From Tepidiphilus olei (GTDB lineage: Bacteria > Pseudomonadota > Gammaproteobacteria > Burkholderiales > Rhodocyclaceae): 64,000 nucleotides of DNA. Of the stretch, positions 27,974-36,685 are shown in pieces. The translations under genes were made by a program, and so were the position numbers. Each line of letters opens with the position of its first letter. The stretch's first letter is position 1. The stretch covers positions 434,001 to 498,000 of the forward strand of contig NZ_SBHO01000001.1 of assembly GCF_006980705.1 (NCBI RefSeq), in the 5' to 3' direction. Below the pieces are notes generated by a model that was given only the letters and a program-made list of their open reading frames with translations, was not told the DNA's origin and did not search any database.

Positions 27974-29812
27974 ATGGCAAGGCTCCTCGAACTCACCCCG
28001 GCGCGCCTGCAGTGGCGCGAGGGCGTGCCGGCGCACGGCGACTACGACGACGTCTATCACTCAGTGCATGGAGCGCTCGCCCAAAGCCGACACGTCTTTC
28101 TCGGCGGCACGGGGCTGCCGCAGGCGTGGGCGGGGCGGGCACACTTCGCCATCCTGGAGACGGGATTCGGGCTGGGGGGGAATTTTCTCGCCACCTGGGC
28201 TGCGTGGCGTTCGGATCCGCGACGCGCGCAGCGGTTCGATTTCGTTTCCCTGGAAAAGCATCCGCTCACGGCCGAAGACTGGCGCCGCGTGTGGGCACAA
28301 GGGGAGAGCGAGCTGCGCCCGCTCGCGCTGGCCTTGGGCCAACGCTTGCCGCCGCTCGTTCCGGGTATTCACACCCTCGAGTTCGACGAGGGTCGGGTGC
28401 GGCTCTTTCTCGTCTACCACGATGCCGCGGCGATCGAGGAGATCGAAGGCCGGTTCGATGCCGTCTATCTCGACGGATTCGCCCCGACGAAGAACCCCGC
28501 CATGTGGTCGGAGCCGCTGCTCGCCGCGATCGCACGGCGCATGAAACCGGGGGCGCGGCTCGCTACCTGGTGTGCGGCCGGTGAGGTACGCCGGCGGCTC
28601 GCCGCATCGGGCCTGAGCGTCCGTCCGGCGCCCGGATTCGCCGGCAAGCGGGAGATGACCATCGCCTGGCGCGAGGGGATGCTCGCCGAGGAACGACGTC
28701 CCGCTCGGGTCGTGGTGATCGGCGCAGGCATGGCAGGGGCGAACCTCGCCCATGCACTCGCGCGCCGCGGCGTACCCGTGACGCTCTTCGAACGCGAGGC
28801 TTCGCCGGGGCAGGGCGCTTCGGGCAATCTCGCCGGGGTACTGCGCTGGTTGCCGAGCGCCGACGACAATTTTCTCTCGCGCTGGACGCGCGCCGGCACG
28901 CTCGCCGCCCACGCCATGCTGCGCGAATGGGAGCATCGAGGGATCGAGGCCCCTTGGGGACCGAGCGGGGTAGCGCATCTGGCGCGCGACGAAGCGCAGG
29001 CGCGCAAGCAACGGGCAACGCTTGAGCGGCTCGCCCCGCCACCCGAGGTGTTGACCTGGCTCGACGCTGCCACGCTCTCCGAGCGCATCGGCTGGCCGGT
29101 GGCGCAGGGCGGTTGGTGGTTTGAGCTCGGCGGATGGATCGGCCCGCAGCGCTGGTGCCGCCGCTTGCTCGAGCTCGCCGGACCGATGCTCACGCTGCGT
29201 TGCACCACGGCCGTGGGTTCGATCGAGCCGTACGCACCGGGCTGGCGCGTGCGCGACGCCGAGGGTAGAGTATTAGAAGAGGCCGACGCGGTGGTGCTCG
29301 CCGCGGGCGCGGCAGTCTCCTCGTTCGCTCAGGCGGCCGGACTGCCGATCCGGCCCGCGCGCGGCCAGGTGTCGCTCTCGCCGGCCGAGGCCGGTTCGCC
29401 GCCCCGGGTGACGGTATGCCGCAATGGCTATGTGACGCCGGAAGTCTCGGGGCAGCGCGCCTTCGGGGCGACGTTGGCCGTGGATGACCCGGACCCTGCC
29501 GTGCGCGCCAGCGATCACCGGGAAAACCTCGCCAAGCTCGAAGCGATTTTACCCGGCTACACGGCGGGGCTCGATCCCGCCTCGCTCGAAGCACGGGTAG
29601 GATTTCGGCCGACGGTACCGGATCGCCTGCCGGTGGTCGGCGCCTTGGGCGAGACGCCGGGACTTTTCATACTCTCGGGATTCGGTGCGCGGGGCTTGGC
29701 CTTCGCGGTGCCGGCGGCGCGGCTTGCCGCGGCCATGCTCTGCGGCGAGCCCTGGCCGCTCGAGCGCACCACGGCGCTCGCGGTCGACCCGGCGCGCTTT
29801 TTCCGCCGCTGA
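27974..29812 (+). CDS. mnmC: Bifunctional tRNA mnm5s2U34 biosynthesis protein MnmC
   Basis: Finishes 5-methylaminomethyl-2-thiouridine at the wobble position. The 612-residue product has an N-terminal SAM methyltransferase (about 1-235; FAILETGFGLGGNFLATW as the SAM loop and YLDGFAPTKNPAMWS) and a C-terminal FAD-dependent oxidase of the DAO family (VVVIGAGMAGANLAHALARR from about 240, and FGARGLAFAVPAARL near the end). The start is set at 27974 (MARLLELTPARLQW) by family length; a GTG two codons earlier is also possible and no strong ribosome-binding site settles it. Convergent with lysS, six bases apart. Confidence 0.93.
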   Translation: MARLLELTPARLQWREGVPAHGDYDDVYHSVHGALAQSRHVFLGGTGLPQAWAGRAHFAILETGFGLGGNFLATWAAWRSDPRRAQRFDFVSLEKHPLTAEDWRRVWAQGESELRPLALALGQRLPPLVPGIHTLEFDEGRVRLFLVYHDAAAIEEIEGRFDAVYLDGFAPTKNPAMWSEPLLAAIARRMKPGARLATWCAAGEVRRRLAASGLSVRPAPGFAGKREMTIAWREGMLAEERRPARVVVIGAGMAGANLAHALARRGVPVTLFEREASPGQGASGNLAGVLRWLPSADDNFLSRWTRAGTLAAHAMLREWEHRGIEAPWGPSGVAHLARDEAQARKQRATLERLAPPPEVLTWLDAATLSERIGWPVAQGGWWFELGGWIGPQRWCRRLLELAGPMLTLRCTTAVGSIEPYAPGWRVRDAEGRVLEEADAVVLAAGAAVSSFAQAAGLPIRPARGQVSLSPAEAGSPPRVTVCRNGYVTPEVSGQRAFGATLAVDDPDPAVRASDHRENLAKLEAILPGYTAGLDPASLEARVGFRPTVPDRLPVVGALGETPGLFILSGFGARGLAFAVPAARLAAAMLCGEPWPLERTTALAVDPARFFRR

Positions 29813-29818
29813 AGCGTT

Positions 29819-31333
29819 TTACTCTTCCGGACGCATCGCGGGGAAAAGGATGACGTCGCGGATGTTGGGGCTGTCGGTGAGCAGCATCACCAGACGGTCG
29901 ATGCCGATGCCGCAGCCACCGGTGGGCGGCATGCCGTATTCGAGCGCCCGGATGTAATCGGCGTCGAAGTACATCGCTTCTTCGTCGCCGGCCTCTTTTG
30001 CCCGCACTTGCGCGAGGAAGCGCTCGGCCTGGTCTTCCGGATCGTTCAATTCGGAAAAGCCATTGGCGATCTCACGCCCGACGATGAAGAGCTCGAATCG
30101 CTCGGTGATCTCGGGGTTGGTGTCGCTACGGCGCGCGAGCGGCGAGACTTCGGCCGGATAATCGACGATGAAGGTCGGCGACCAGAGTTCGGCTTCGGTG
30201 GTTTCCTCGAAGAGCGCGAGCTGCAGCGCCCCCAGTCCCATGTCCGGTTTGACATCCACGCCGAGTTCGGCCAGCTTGGCGCGCAACCACTGAGGATCCT
30301 CGAGCTGGGCGCGAGACCAGCCGGGGTGATGTTTCTGGATCGCCTCGACGATGGTGAGCCGCGCGAAGGGCTGTGACAGATCGAGCTCGCGCCCCTGATA
30401 GATGAAGCGTTCCGTGCCCAGCGCCACGCGCGCCGCATGACGGATCAACCCTTCGGTGAAATCCATCAGCTTACGGTAGTCGCTGTAGGCCTCGTAGAAC
30501 TCCATCATGGTGAATTCGGGGTTGTGCCGCGGCGAGATCCCTTCGTTGCGGAAATTGCGGTTGATCTCGAACACCTTTTCGAATCCGCCCACCACCAAGC
30601 GCTTGAGGTAGAGCTCGGGAGCGATACGCAGGTACATCGGCATGTCGAGCGCGTTGTGGTGGGTGACGAAGGGACGAGCGTTGGCCCCGCCCGGAATGGG
30701 GTGCAGCATGGGCGTTTCGACTTCGAGGAAGCCGTATTCGAGCATGTACTCGCGGATCGCCTGGATGAGGCGGCTGCGGGCGACGAAACGCCGGCGCGTC
30801 TCCTCGCTCATGATGAGATCGACGTAGCGCTGGCGGTACTTCAGCTCCTGATCGGCGAGCCCATGGTATTTGTCCGGCAGCGGACGCAGGCTCTTGGTGA
30901 GCAAGCGGATCGATTCCGCGTGGATCGTGAGCTCGCCGGTGCGCGTCTTGAAGAGGTGACCTGCGACGCCGACGATGTCGCCGATGTCCCAGTGTTTGAA
31001 CTCCTCATAGACCTCGGCCCCGACGCTGTCTCGCGCCACATAGACCTGGATGCGGCCGGAGAGATCCTGGATCGTGATGAAGCTCGCCTTGCCCATGACG
31101 CGCTTCAACATGATGCGCCCGGCCACGACCGCGGCGGGCTTGAGTTCCTGCAGTTTTTCCGCCTCGGCTTCGCCGTAGGCTTCGTCGAGCTTGGCGGCGA
31201 GATTGAGCCGTTCGAAATCGTTGGGAAAGGCCGGCCCACGGGCACGCAGCGCCGCGAGTTTCTTGCGCCGTTCGGCGCTGATGCGATTCTCTTCGGCAAG
31301 GGTGAGCGGCTCGGAAGTCATCGGTTCCGTCAT
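29819..31333 (-). CDS. lysS: Lysyl-tRNA synthetase (class II)
   Basis: Charges tRNA-Lys. The 504-residue product has the N-terminal OB-fold anticodon domain ([20 protein letters not shown]), then the class II core with motif 1-like [20 protein letters not shown], motif 2 [20 protein letters not shown], and motif 3 [13 protein letters not shown] near the C-terminus. The start is taken at 31331-31333 (MTEPMTSEP); another Met four codons later and an upstream Met remain possible because no clear ribosome-binding site is visible. The 187 bases before it and the MCP gene hold no gene. Confidence 0.95.
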   Translation of the reverse strand: MTEPMTSEPLTLAEENRISAERRKKLAALRARGPAFPNDFERLNLAAKLDEAYGEAEAEKLQELKPAAVVAGRIMLKRVMGKASFITIQDLSGRIQVYVARDSVGAEVYEEFKHWDIGDIVGVAGHLFKTRTGELTIHAESIRLLTKSLRPLPDKYHGLADQELKYRQRYVDLIMSEETRRRFVARSRLIQAIREYMLEYGFLEVETPMLHPIPGGANARPFVTHHNALDMPMYLRIAPELYLKRLVVGGFEKVFEINRNFRNEGISPRHNPEFTMMEFYEAYSDYRKLMDFTEGLIRHAARVALGTERFIYQGRELDLSQPFARLTIVEAIQKHHPGWSRAQLEDPQWLRAKLAELGVDVKPDMGLGALQLALFEETTEAELWSPTFIVDYPAEVSPLARRSDTNPEITERFELFIVGREIANGFSELNDPEDQAERFLAQVRAKEAGDEEAMYFDADYIRALEYGMPPTGGCGIGIDRLVMLLTDSPNIRDVILFPAMRPEE

Positions 31334-31520
31334 GGGAGGACTCTGCGTCTGGGCGAACGAAAGGGGAATTTTCGCATTTCCAGCGCGAGGGAGCAAACCT
31401 CATGACTTCTGGCAGCCGCGGACAGCGTAGTGTCAGCCTCGTGCAAGCAAGGCATGCCAGCATCGGCTAAAGTTTTTTCGAGGGGAGCCGATAATCCCCC
31501 AAACGCCGAGGGAGAAGGAT

Positions 31521-33320
31521 ATGGATTGGTTCTGGCGCGTCTACGACTGGGTGGAACGGACGTTCTTTACCACGGTCACGAGGAAATTCGCGAGTTTCCT
31601 CGTCGTGCCTCTCATCGCTTCGGCTGGGTTCCTGCTGCTGTATTCGTTGCAAGCCCGGGTCGACGATCTGCTCTCGAGGCAGGGGAACGAGGCCTTGCGT
31701 GCCGAGGTGGCGGCGGCCTTCGCCGATACTGTGGGCGAGTTCGGGATGCTCATGGTCGCGATGCTGCTCGTGTCCGTCGGGCTCATCCTCTACATGCGCC
31801 ACCTCATCGTCCGGCCGTTGCGGCGCATGGCCGAGATCTTTCGTACCCTGAGCAACGACCGTCGCATGGGGGATTTCTCCGTCGACTTGCCGGTGATGAC
31901 GCACGACGAGCTGGGGGAACTCGCCAAAGCCTACAACGCTTTTGCCGAGAAGATGCGAGCGATCATCGTCGACCTGCGTCGGGTGAGCGTGGAAGTGGGT
32001 GGGGATGCGGTGCGCGCCGATGCCAAGGCGGTGGAAGCCGAGAAGAGCGCCCAGACCCAGCTGCGCCTGGCCGACGAAGTCTTTGCCGCGAGCCAGCGTA
32101 CGACGGAGGCGATCGAGGAGGTCCAGACGCGGATTCAGGGGCTGGACACGACGATGCAGGAGAGCTTGGCCGCCGTCTCTTCGGCACTTTCCGAACTGCA
32201 CGCCGTCGTGCAGCGCATCGGCACTTCACGCGAGCGTCTGGCGGGCTTTACCGGCACGGTGGGCGAATTGGCGAACCGCTCCGAGCAGATCCGCCGCATC
32301 GCCGGTTTGATCCGTGAAGTCGCCGACCAGACGAACCTGCTCGCCCTCAACGCTGCCATCGAAGCGGCGCGCGCCGGAGAATATGGACGCGGATTCGCTG
32401 TGGTGGCCGACGAGGTACGCAAGCTCGCCGAACGCGTCAACCTCTCCTCGCAAGAGATCACCCAAGACATCGACGGCATGATCGGCATCGTCGACCAGAC
32501 CCGTAGCCAGAACGAGGCGATCAACGCCGACATGGACGAGACGCTGCGTTCGGTCCATCACGTCGAAGAGGAGTTCGCGCGCATGGACGAGGCGTTCCAC
32601 CGCAGCCGCGAGAGCCTGGGAGAGATGGTTACGGCCAGTGACAATCTGGCCCGGGCGAACGAGGCCACAATCGAACACGTACGCCACATCGCCGAGGTGG
32701 GCGAGGCCGTACGCTGCCTGATGCAGGAGACCCGCAGCGACACCGACGCTTTGACCGAGCGCACCGAGACCATCCTCGAGATACTCGCCCGTTACCGGGT
32801 GGGGCGCGGTCGCTTCGACCAAGTGGTACGCGAAGAACGGGCCGTGCGCGACGCCATCCAGGTCCAGCTCGAAGCGATGGTGCGCGAGGGAATCGACGTG
32901 TTCGACCGCAACTATCGCCCCTACTTGAACTGCGATCCGCCGAAATTCAAGCTCGCCTGGAGCGACGAGTTCGTGCGCCGCTGCCAGCATCTGTTGGACG
33001 AGGGGCTCGCGCGGATCCCGGAGGCGGTGTTCGTGGTGGCCGTCAATACCGACGGCTATCTCTCGGCGCACAACGCCAAATTCAGCAAACCCCTCACGGG
33101 CGACCGGGAAAAGGATCTCGTGGGCAACCGGACCTACCGCAAGTTCGACAACCCTCGCGAGCTGCGCGCGGCGCAGAATACCGCGCCGGTGCTGATGCAG
33201 ACTTACCGCCGCGACACGGGCGAGGTCCTGGTCGACGTGGCCATGCCAATCTATGTCAACGGCCGCCTGTGGGGGAACGTGCGCGTCGGCCTGCCGATCG
33301 AAGCCCTGAGCAAGGACTGA
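31521..33320 (+). CDS. Methyl-accepting chemotaxis protein with C-terminal sensory module
   Basis: A 599-residue chemoreceptor. Two membrane spans (about 20-41 and 73-95) enclose only about 30 periplasmic residues, too few for a ligand domain. A HAMP domain follows (about 93-145), then the signalling hairpin with its conserved tip [19 protein letters not shown] (about 270-290). Unusually, a further globular part of about 170 residues follows the coiled coil: it contains [50 protein letters not shown] and [13 protein letters not shown], strand-rich and Cache/PilJ-like in pattern, as seen (recalled) in other betaproteobacterial receptors. Sensing is therefore probably cytoplasmic. No CheW/CheR-tethering pentapeptide at the end. 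GGAGAAGG precedes the ATG. Confidence 0.9.
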   Translation: MDWFWRVYDWVERTFFTTVTRKFASFLVVPLIASAGFLLLYSLQARVDDLLSRQGNEALRAEVAAAFADTVGEFGMLMVAMLLVSVGLILYMRHLIVRPLRRMAEIFRTLSNDRRMGDFSVDLPVMTHDELGELAKAYNAFAEKMRAIIVDLRRVSVEVGGDAVRADAKAVEAEKSAQTQLRLADEVFAASQRTTEAIEEVQTRIQGLDTTMQESLAAVSSALSELHAVVQRIGTSRERLAGFTGTVGELANRSEQIRRIAGLIREVADQTNLLALNAAIEAARAGEYGRGFAVVADEVRKLAERVNLSSQEITQDIDGMIGIVDQTRSQNEAINADMDETLRSVHHVEEEFARMDEAFHRSRESLGEMVTASDNLARANEATIEHVRHIAEVGEAVRCLMQETRSDTDALTERTETILEILARYRVGRGRFDQVVREERAVRDAIQVQLEAMVREGIDVFDRNYRPYLNCDPPKFKLAWSDEFVRRCQHLLDEGLARIPEAVFVVAVNTDGYLSAHNAKFSKPLTGDREKDLVGNRTYRKFDNPRELRAAQNTAPVLMQTYRRDTGEVLVDVAMPIYVNGRLWGNVRVGLPIEALSKD

Positions 33321-33332
33321 TGCGCGCGTCGC

Positions 33333-33389
33333 TCAATGGTGCAGGATCTGCCCGAGGAAGCGGCGGGTACGTTCTTCTTCCCCGCCGAC
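33333..33389 (-). pseudogene. Possible 3' remnant of an amino-acid ABC transporter ATPase gene
   Basis: Just downstream of lpd on the same strand a reading frame ends with GGEEERTRRFLGQILHH and a TGA. This ending resembles the C-terminus of GlnQ/GltL-type ATP-binding proteins (RTRxFLxxIL), but no upstream ATPase exists: the frame overlaps the lpd 3' end out of frame. It may be a relic left by a deletion, or coincidence. Confidence 0.25.
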
Positions 33390-33402
33390 AACGGCAAGGA
33401 AC

Positions 33403-35271
33403 TCACCGCTTGCGCGCAGGAGGAAGGTCGGTGCAGCTCCCCTCGGCGACTTCCGCGGCCAGACCCACCGTCTCGATGAGCGTCGGGTGGGGATGGATGG
33501 TACGGGCAATGTCGCCTGCTTCCGCCCCCATTTCGATCGCCAGGCAGATTTCACCGATCAGATCCCCGGCGCTGGCGCCGACGATGGCGCCACCGACCAG
33601 GCGGTGTGTTTCGGCGTCGAACAGCAGTTTGGTGAATCCTTCCTCGCAACCGTTGGCGATCGCTCGGCCCGAGGCGGCCCAGGGAAAGACGGCCTTTTCC
33701 ACTTCGAGACCGCGGGCCTTGGCTTCGGCCTCGGTGAGTCCGGCCCAGGCGATCTCGGGGTCGGTGTAGGCCACCGAGGGGATCTGCAAGGCATCGAACG
33801 CCGCTTTCCGGCCGGCGGCCGCTTCCGCCGCCACGTGCCCTTCGTGCACGGCTTTGTGGGCGAGCATCGGATTGCCGGTGAGGTCTCCGATGGCGAAGAT
33901 GTGGGGCACGTTGGTGCGTCGTTGCGGGTCGACGGGGATGAATCCTCGTTCGTCGAGGTGCACGCCCGCCGCTTCCACTCCCAAGAGAGGCCCATTGGAG
34001 CGACGGCCCACGGCCACGAGCACGAGGTCGTAGCGTTGCGCTTCCTTGGGCGCTGCTTCCCCCTCGAAACTCGCCCAGATGCCGTCTGCTCGCGCCTCCA
34101 GCGCCGTGGTGCGCGTGTTGCGGTACAAGGCGGCGAAACGGCTGGCGTTTTTCTTCTCCCACACGCGCACGAGGTCACGGTCGGCGCCGGGAAAGAGATC
34201 GGCCGTGGCTTCCACCACGTCGACCGCGGCGCCGAAAGCGGCGTAGACCGTGCCCATTTCCAGACCGATGATGCCCCCGCCGATCACCAGCATGCGTTGG
34301 GGAATAAAGGGCAGTGCAAGCGCACCGGTGGAATCCACCACCCGCGGGTCGTCGGGCTGGAACGGCAGGCGTACCGGTCGCGAACCGGCGGCGAGGATCG
34401 CCTGTTCGAATTGCACGATTTCGACGGCCCCGGTTTCACGCGCAGGATCGCCCTCCATGCGCCGCACTTCGAGGTGATGGGGGCCGACGAGCCGACCTTC
34501 CCCCTGCAGCACCCGCACGCCGCGCGCCTTGGCCATGCCCGCGAGGCCCTTGGTCAGCCGTCCGACGACTTCGTCCCGGTGCGCCCGCACCCGTTCGAGG
34601 TCGATTTTCGGCGCTTCGAAGACGATCCCGGCCTGGGCAAGCTGCGTGCGCGCTTCGATGCCGGAGGCTAGATGCAGCAGGGCCTTGGAGGGGATGCAGC
34701 CCACGTTGAGGCACACGCCGCCGAGCACGGGTTCGCGCTCGACCAGCAGCACGTCGAGCCCGAGATCGGCCGCGCGGAAGGCGGCGGAATAGCCGCCGGG
34801 GCCGCCGCCGAGTACGAGCAGCTGACAGCGGTGGTGGACTTCGCCGGCGAAGGCGGGCGCGGACGACGCTACCGCCGCTGCCTCGGATCGAGGGACGGAA
34901 TGCGTCTCCGCCGCTGGCACGGGAGCCGATCCGGACTGCGCCGTGGCGGCTGCGTTCGCTTCGACGCCGCGCTGGACTGGCGTGGCCACGTCGCCGGGGG
35001 GCTGAGAGGCTTGCTCGGATGCTCGATCCGCTTCTTTGGCTTCCAGGCGGATGACGGGGGTGCCTTCGGAGACCTTGTCGCCGACCTGGACGAGCACCTC
35101 GCGCACGATGCCGGCCACGGGGCAGGGCACGTCCATGGTGGCTTTGTCCGATTCGAGGGTGCAGATCGGGTCTTCGGGCGCGAGCACGTCGCCGGGCTTG
35201 ACCAACACCTCGATCACCGGCACGTCGTGATAGTCGCCGATGTCCGGTACCTTCACTTCGATGAGGGACAT
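33403..35271 (-). CDS. lpdA: Dihydrolipoyl dehydrogenase (E3) with N-terminal lipoyl domain
   Basis: FAD flavoprotein that reoxidises dihydrolipoamide in the pyruvate dehydrogenase complex. At 622 residues it carries an N-terminal lipoyl domain (about 1-80, lipoylation Lys in ESDKATMD), an Ala/Pro-rich linker (about 85-150), and the E3 body with FAD motif LVLGGGPGGYSAAFRAADLG, the redox disulfide GGVCLNVGCIPSKALL, the NAD motif MLVIGGGIIGLEMG, and the active-site HPHPTLIE near the end. The start at 35269-35271 gives the lipoyl domain its normal beginning; GAGGCG lies upstream. Its first 110 codons are almost identical to those of aceF (see repeats). Last gene of aceE-aceF-lpd. Confidence 0.95.
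   Translation of the reverse strand: MSLIEVKVPDIGDYHDVPVIEVLVKPGDVLAPEDPICTLESDKATMDVPCPVAGIVREVLVQVGDKVSEGTPVIRLEAKEADRASEQASQPPGDVATPVQRGVEANAAATAQSGSAPVPAAETHSVPRSEAAAVASSAPAFAGEVHHRCQLLVLGGGPGGYSAAFRAADLGLDVLLVEREPVLGGVCLNVGCIPSKALLHLASGIEARTQLAQAGIVFEAPKIDLERVRAHRDEVVGRLTKGLAGMAKARGVRVLQGEGRLVGPHHLEVRRMEGDPARETGAVEIVQFEQAILAAGSRPVRLPFQPDDPRVVDSTGALALPFIPQRMLVIGGGIIGLEMGTVYAAFGAAVDVVEATADLFPGADRDLVRVWEKKNASRFAALYRNTRTTALEARADGIWASFEGEAAPKEAQRYDLVLVAVGRRSNGPLLGVEAAGVHLDERGFIPVDPQRRTNVPHIFAIGDLTGNPMLAHKAVHEGHVAAEAAAGRKAAFDALQIPSVAYTDPEIAWAGLTEAEAKARGLEVEKAVFPWAASGRAIANGCEEGFTKLLFDAETHRLVGGAIVGASAGDLIGEICLAIEMGAEAGDIARTIHPHPTLIETVGLAAEVAEGSCTDLPPARKR
34941..35268 (-). repeat. 328-bp duplicated lipoyl-domain segment, copy in lpd
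   Basis: Matches 36340-36667 in aceF without any gap, offset 1399 bases, with five mismatches in 328. Four are silent, one changes Gly to Ala in the linker (QPPGDVATPV versus QPPADVATPV). It covers codon 2 of each gene through the lipoyl domain and into the linker. Confidence 0.95.
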
Positions 35272-35287
35272 GGGATTCGCCTCCGTT

Positions 35288-36673
35288 TCAGAGCAGCACC
35301 CGCCGGAAATCGGCGAGCAGCTGGGCAAGGTGGGTGGTGAAACGCGTGGCGTACGCCCCGTCGATGACGCGATGATCGGCCGTGAGCGACAGCGGCAGGA
35401 TTTGGCGCGGCACGAACGCCTTGCCGTCCCATACCGGTTTGACGGCGATCTTGTTCACGCCGAGGATCGCCACCTCGGGCGCGTTGATGATGGGGGCAAA
35501 CCCCGTACCACCGATGCCGCCCAAGCTGGAGATGGTGAAGGTGGCGCCCTGCATCTCGGCCGGCTTGAGTTTGCCTTCGCGCGCCTTGCGGGCGAGTTCG
35601 GCCGTTTCGGCGGCGATCTCACGCAGCCCCTTCTTGTCGGCCTCTTTCAGCACCGGCACCACCAGACCTTGCGGCGTGTCGGCGGCAAAGCCGATGTGGT
35701 AGTAGCGCTTGTAGACGAGCTTGTCCCCGTCGAGGCTGGTGTTCATGTCGGGGAAGCGCTGCAGCGCTGCCACCACCGCCTTGATGAGGAAGGCGAGCAT
35801 GGTGAACTTGAGCCCTTCCTTTTCGTGCTCGCGGTTGAGTTCGCGGCGGAAGGCTTCGAGCTCGGTGACGTCGGCCTCGTCGTGGTAGGTGACCGCCGGG
35901 ATCATGATCCAGTTGCGCGCGAGGTTCGCCGCCGAGATCTTCTTGATGCGCCCTAGCTCCTTGACCTCGATCGGGCCGAACTTGGCGAAGTCTACCTTGG
36001 GCCAGGGTGGCAACTCTAAGCCGGCGAGCAACGAGCCGCCGCCCGCTTTGGACGGCTCCCTGGTTTCACTTTGCATCACGCGCTTGACGTAGGCGACGAC
36101 GTCTTCACGCAGAATGCGCCCGTTGGGCCCGGACGGAGTGACTTTGGAGAGATCGACCCCGAGCTCGCGGGCAAAGGCGCGCACCACGGGGCTGGCGTGG
36201 ATCTTGCCGCCGAGCTGGATCGGTGTGGGCGAAATGGGAGACGGTGTCAGGGGTTCGGCGACGGGCGCCCAAACCGCCGCACCGGCGACCGAGGCCGGTC
36301 GCGGTGACGCGGCAGGAGGGGTGGGTTCGCCGACTTCCGCCGTGGCGGCTGCGTTCGCTTCGACGCCGCGCTGGACTGGCGTGGCCACGTCGGCGGGGGG
36401 CTGAGAGGCTTGCTCGGATGCTCGATCTGCTTCTTTGGCTTCCAGGCGGATGACGGGGGTGCCTTCGGAGACCTTGTCACCGACCTGGACGAGCACCTCA
36501 CGCACGATGCCGGCCACGGGGCAGGGCACGTCCATCGTGGCTTTGTCCGATTCGAGGGTGCAGATCGGGTCTTCGGGCGCGAGCACGTCGCCGGGCTTGA
36601 CCAACACCTCGATCACCGGCACGTCGTGATAGTCGCCGATGTCCGGTACCTTCACTTCGATGAGGGATGCCAT
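35288..36673 (-). CDS. aceF: Dihydrolipoyllysine-residue acetyltransferase (pyruvate dehydrogenase E2)
   Basis: Core of the pyruvate dehydrogenase complex; moves the acetyl group from lipoate to CoA. The 461-residue product has one lipoyl domain (about 1-80, ESDKATMD), an Ala/Pro linker, a peripheral subunit-binding domain (HASPVVRAFARELGVDLSKV, about 165-200), a second linker, and the catalytic domain ending in the HxxxD motif ADHRVIDGAYATRF. Many relatives have two or three lipoyl domains; here E3 brings an additional one. AAGGAG stands ahead of the ATG. Twelve bases follow the aceE stop; lpd begins 16 bases after its own stop. Confidence 0.96.
   Translation of the reverse strand: MASLIEVKVPDIGDYHDVPVIEVLVKPGDVLAPEDPICTLESDKATMDVPCPVAGIVREVLVQVGDKVSEGTPVIRLEAKEADRASEQASQPPADVATPVQRGVEANAAATAEVGEPTPPAASPRPASVAGAAVWAPVAEPLTPSPISPTPIQLGGKIHASPVVRAFARELGVDLSKVTPSGPNGRILREDVVAYVKRVMQSETREPSKAGGGSLLAGLELPPWPKVDFAKFGPIEVKELGRIKKISAANLARNWIMIPAVTYHDEADVTELEAFRRELNREHEKEGLKFTMLAFLIKAVVAALQRFPDMNTSLDGDKLVYKRYYHIGFAADTPQGLVVPVLKEADKKGLREIAAETAELARKAREGKLKPAEMQGATFTISSLGGIGGTGFAPIINAPEVAILGVNKIAVKPVWDGKAFVPRQILPLSLTADHRVIDGAYATRFTTHLAQLLADFRRVLL
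36340..36667 (-). repeat. 328-bp duplicated lipoyl-domain segment, copy in aceF
   Basis: Partner of 34941-35268 (98.5% identical, no gaps). The identity stops at codon 2 on one side and within the linker (after ANAATA-type residues) on the other, indicating a bounded conversion tract. Confidence 0.95.
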
Positions 36674-36685
36674 CGGGAGTCTCCT

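Noticed and set aside
31334-31520. Search for a riboswitch or T-box in the lysS-chemoreceptor gap
   Set aside because: No stem arrangement, anticodon-like specifier or terminator is evident.
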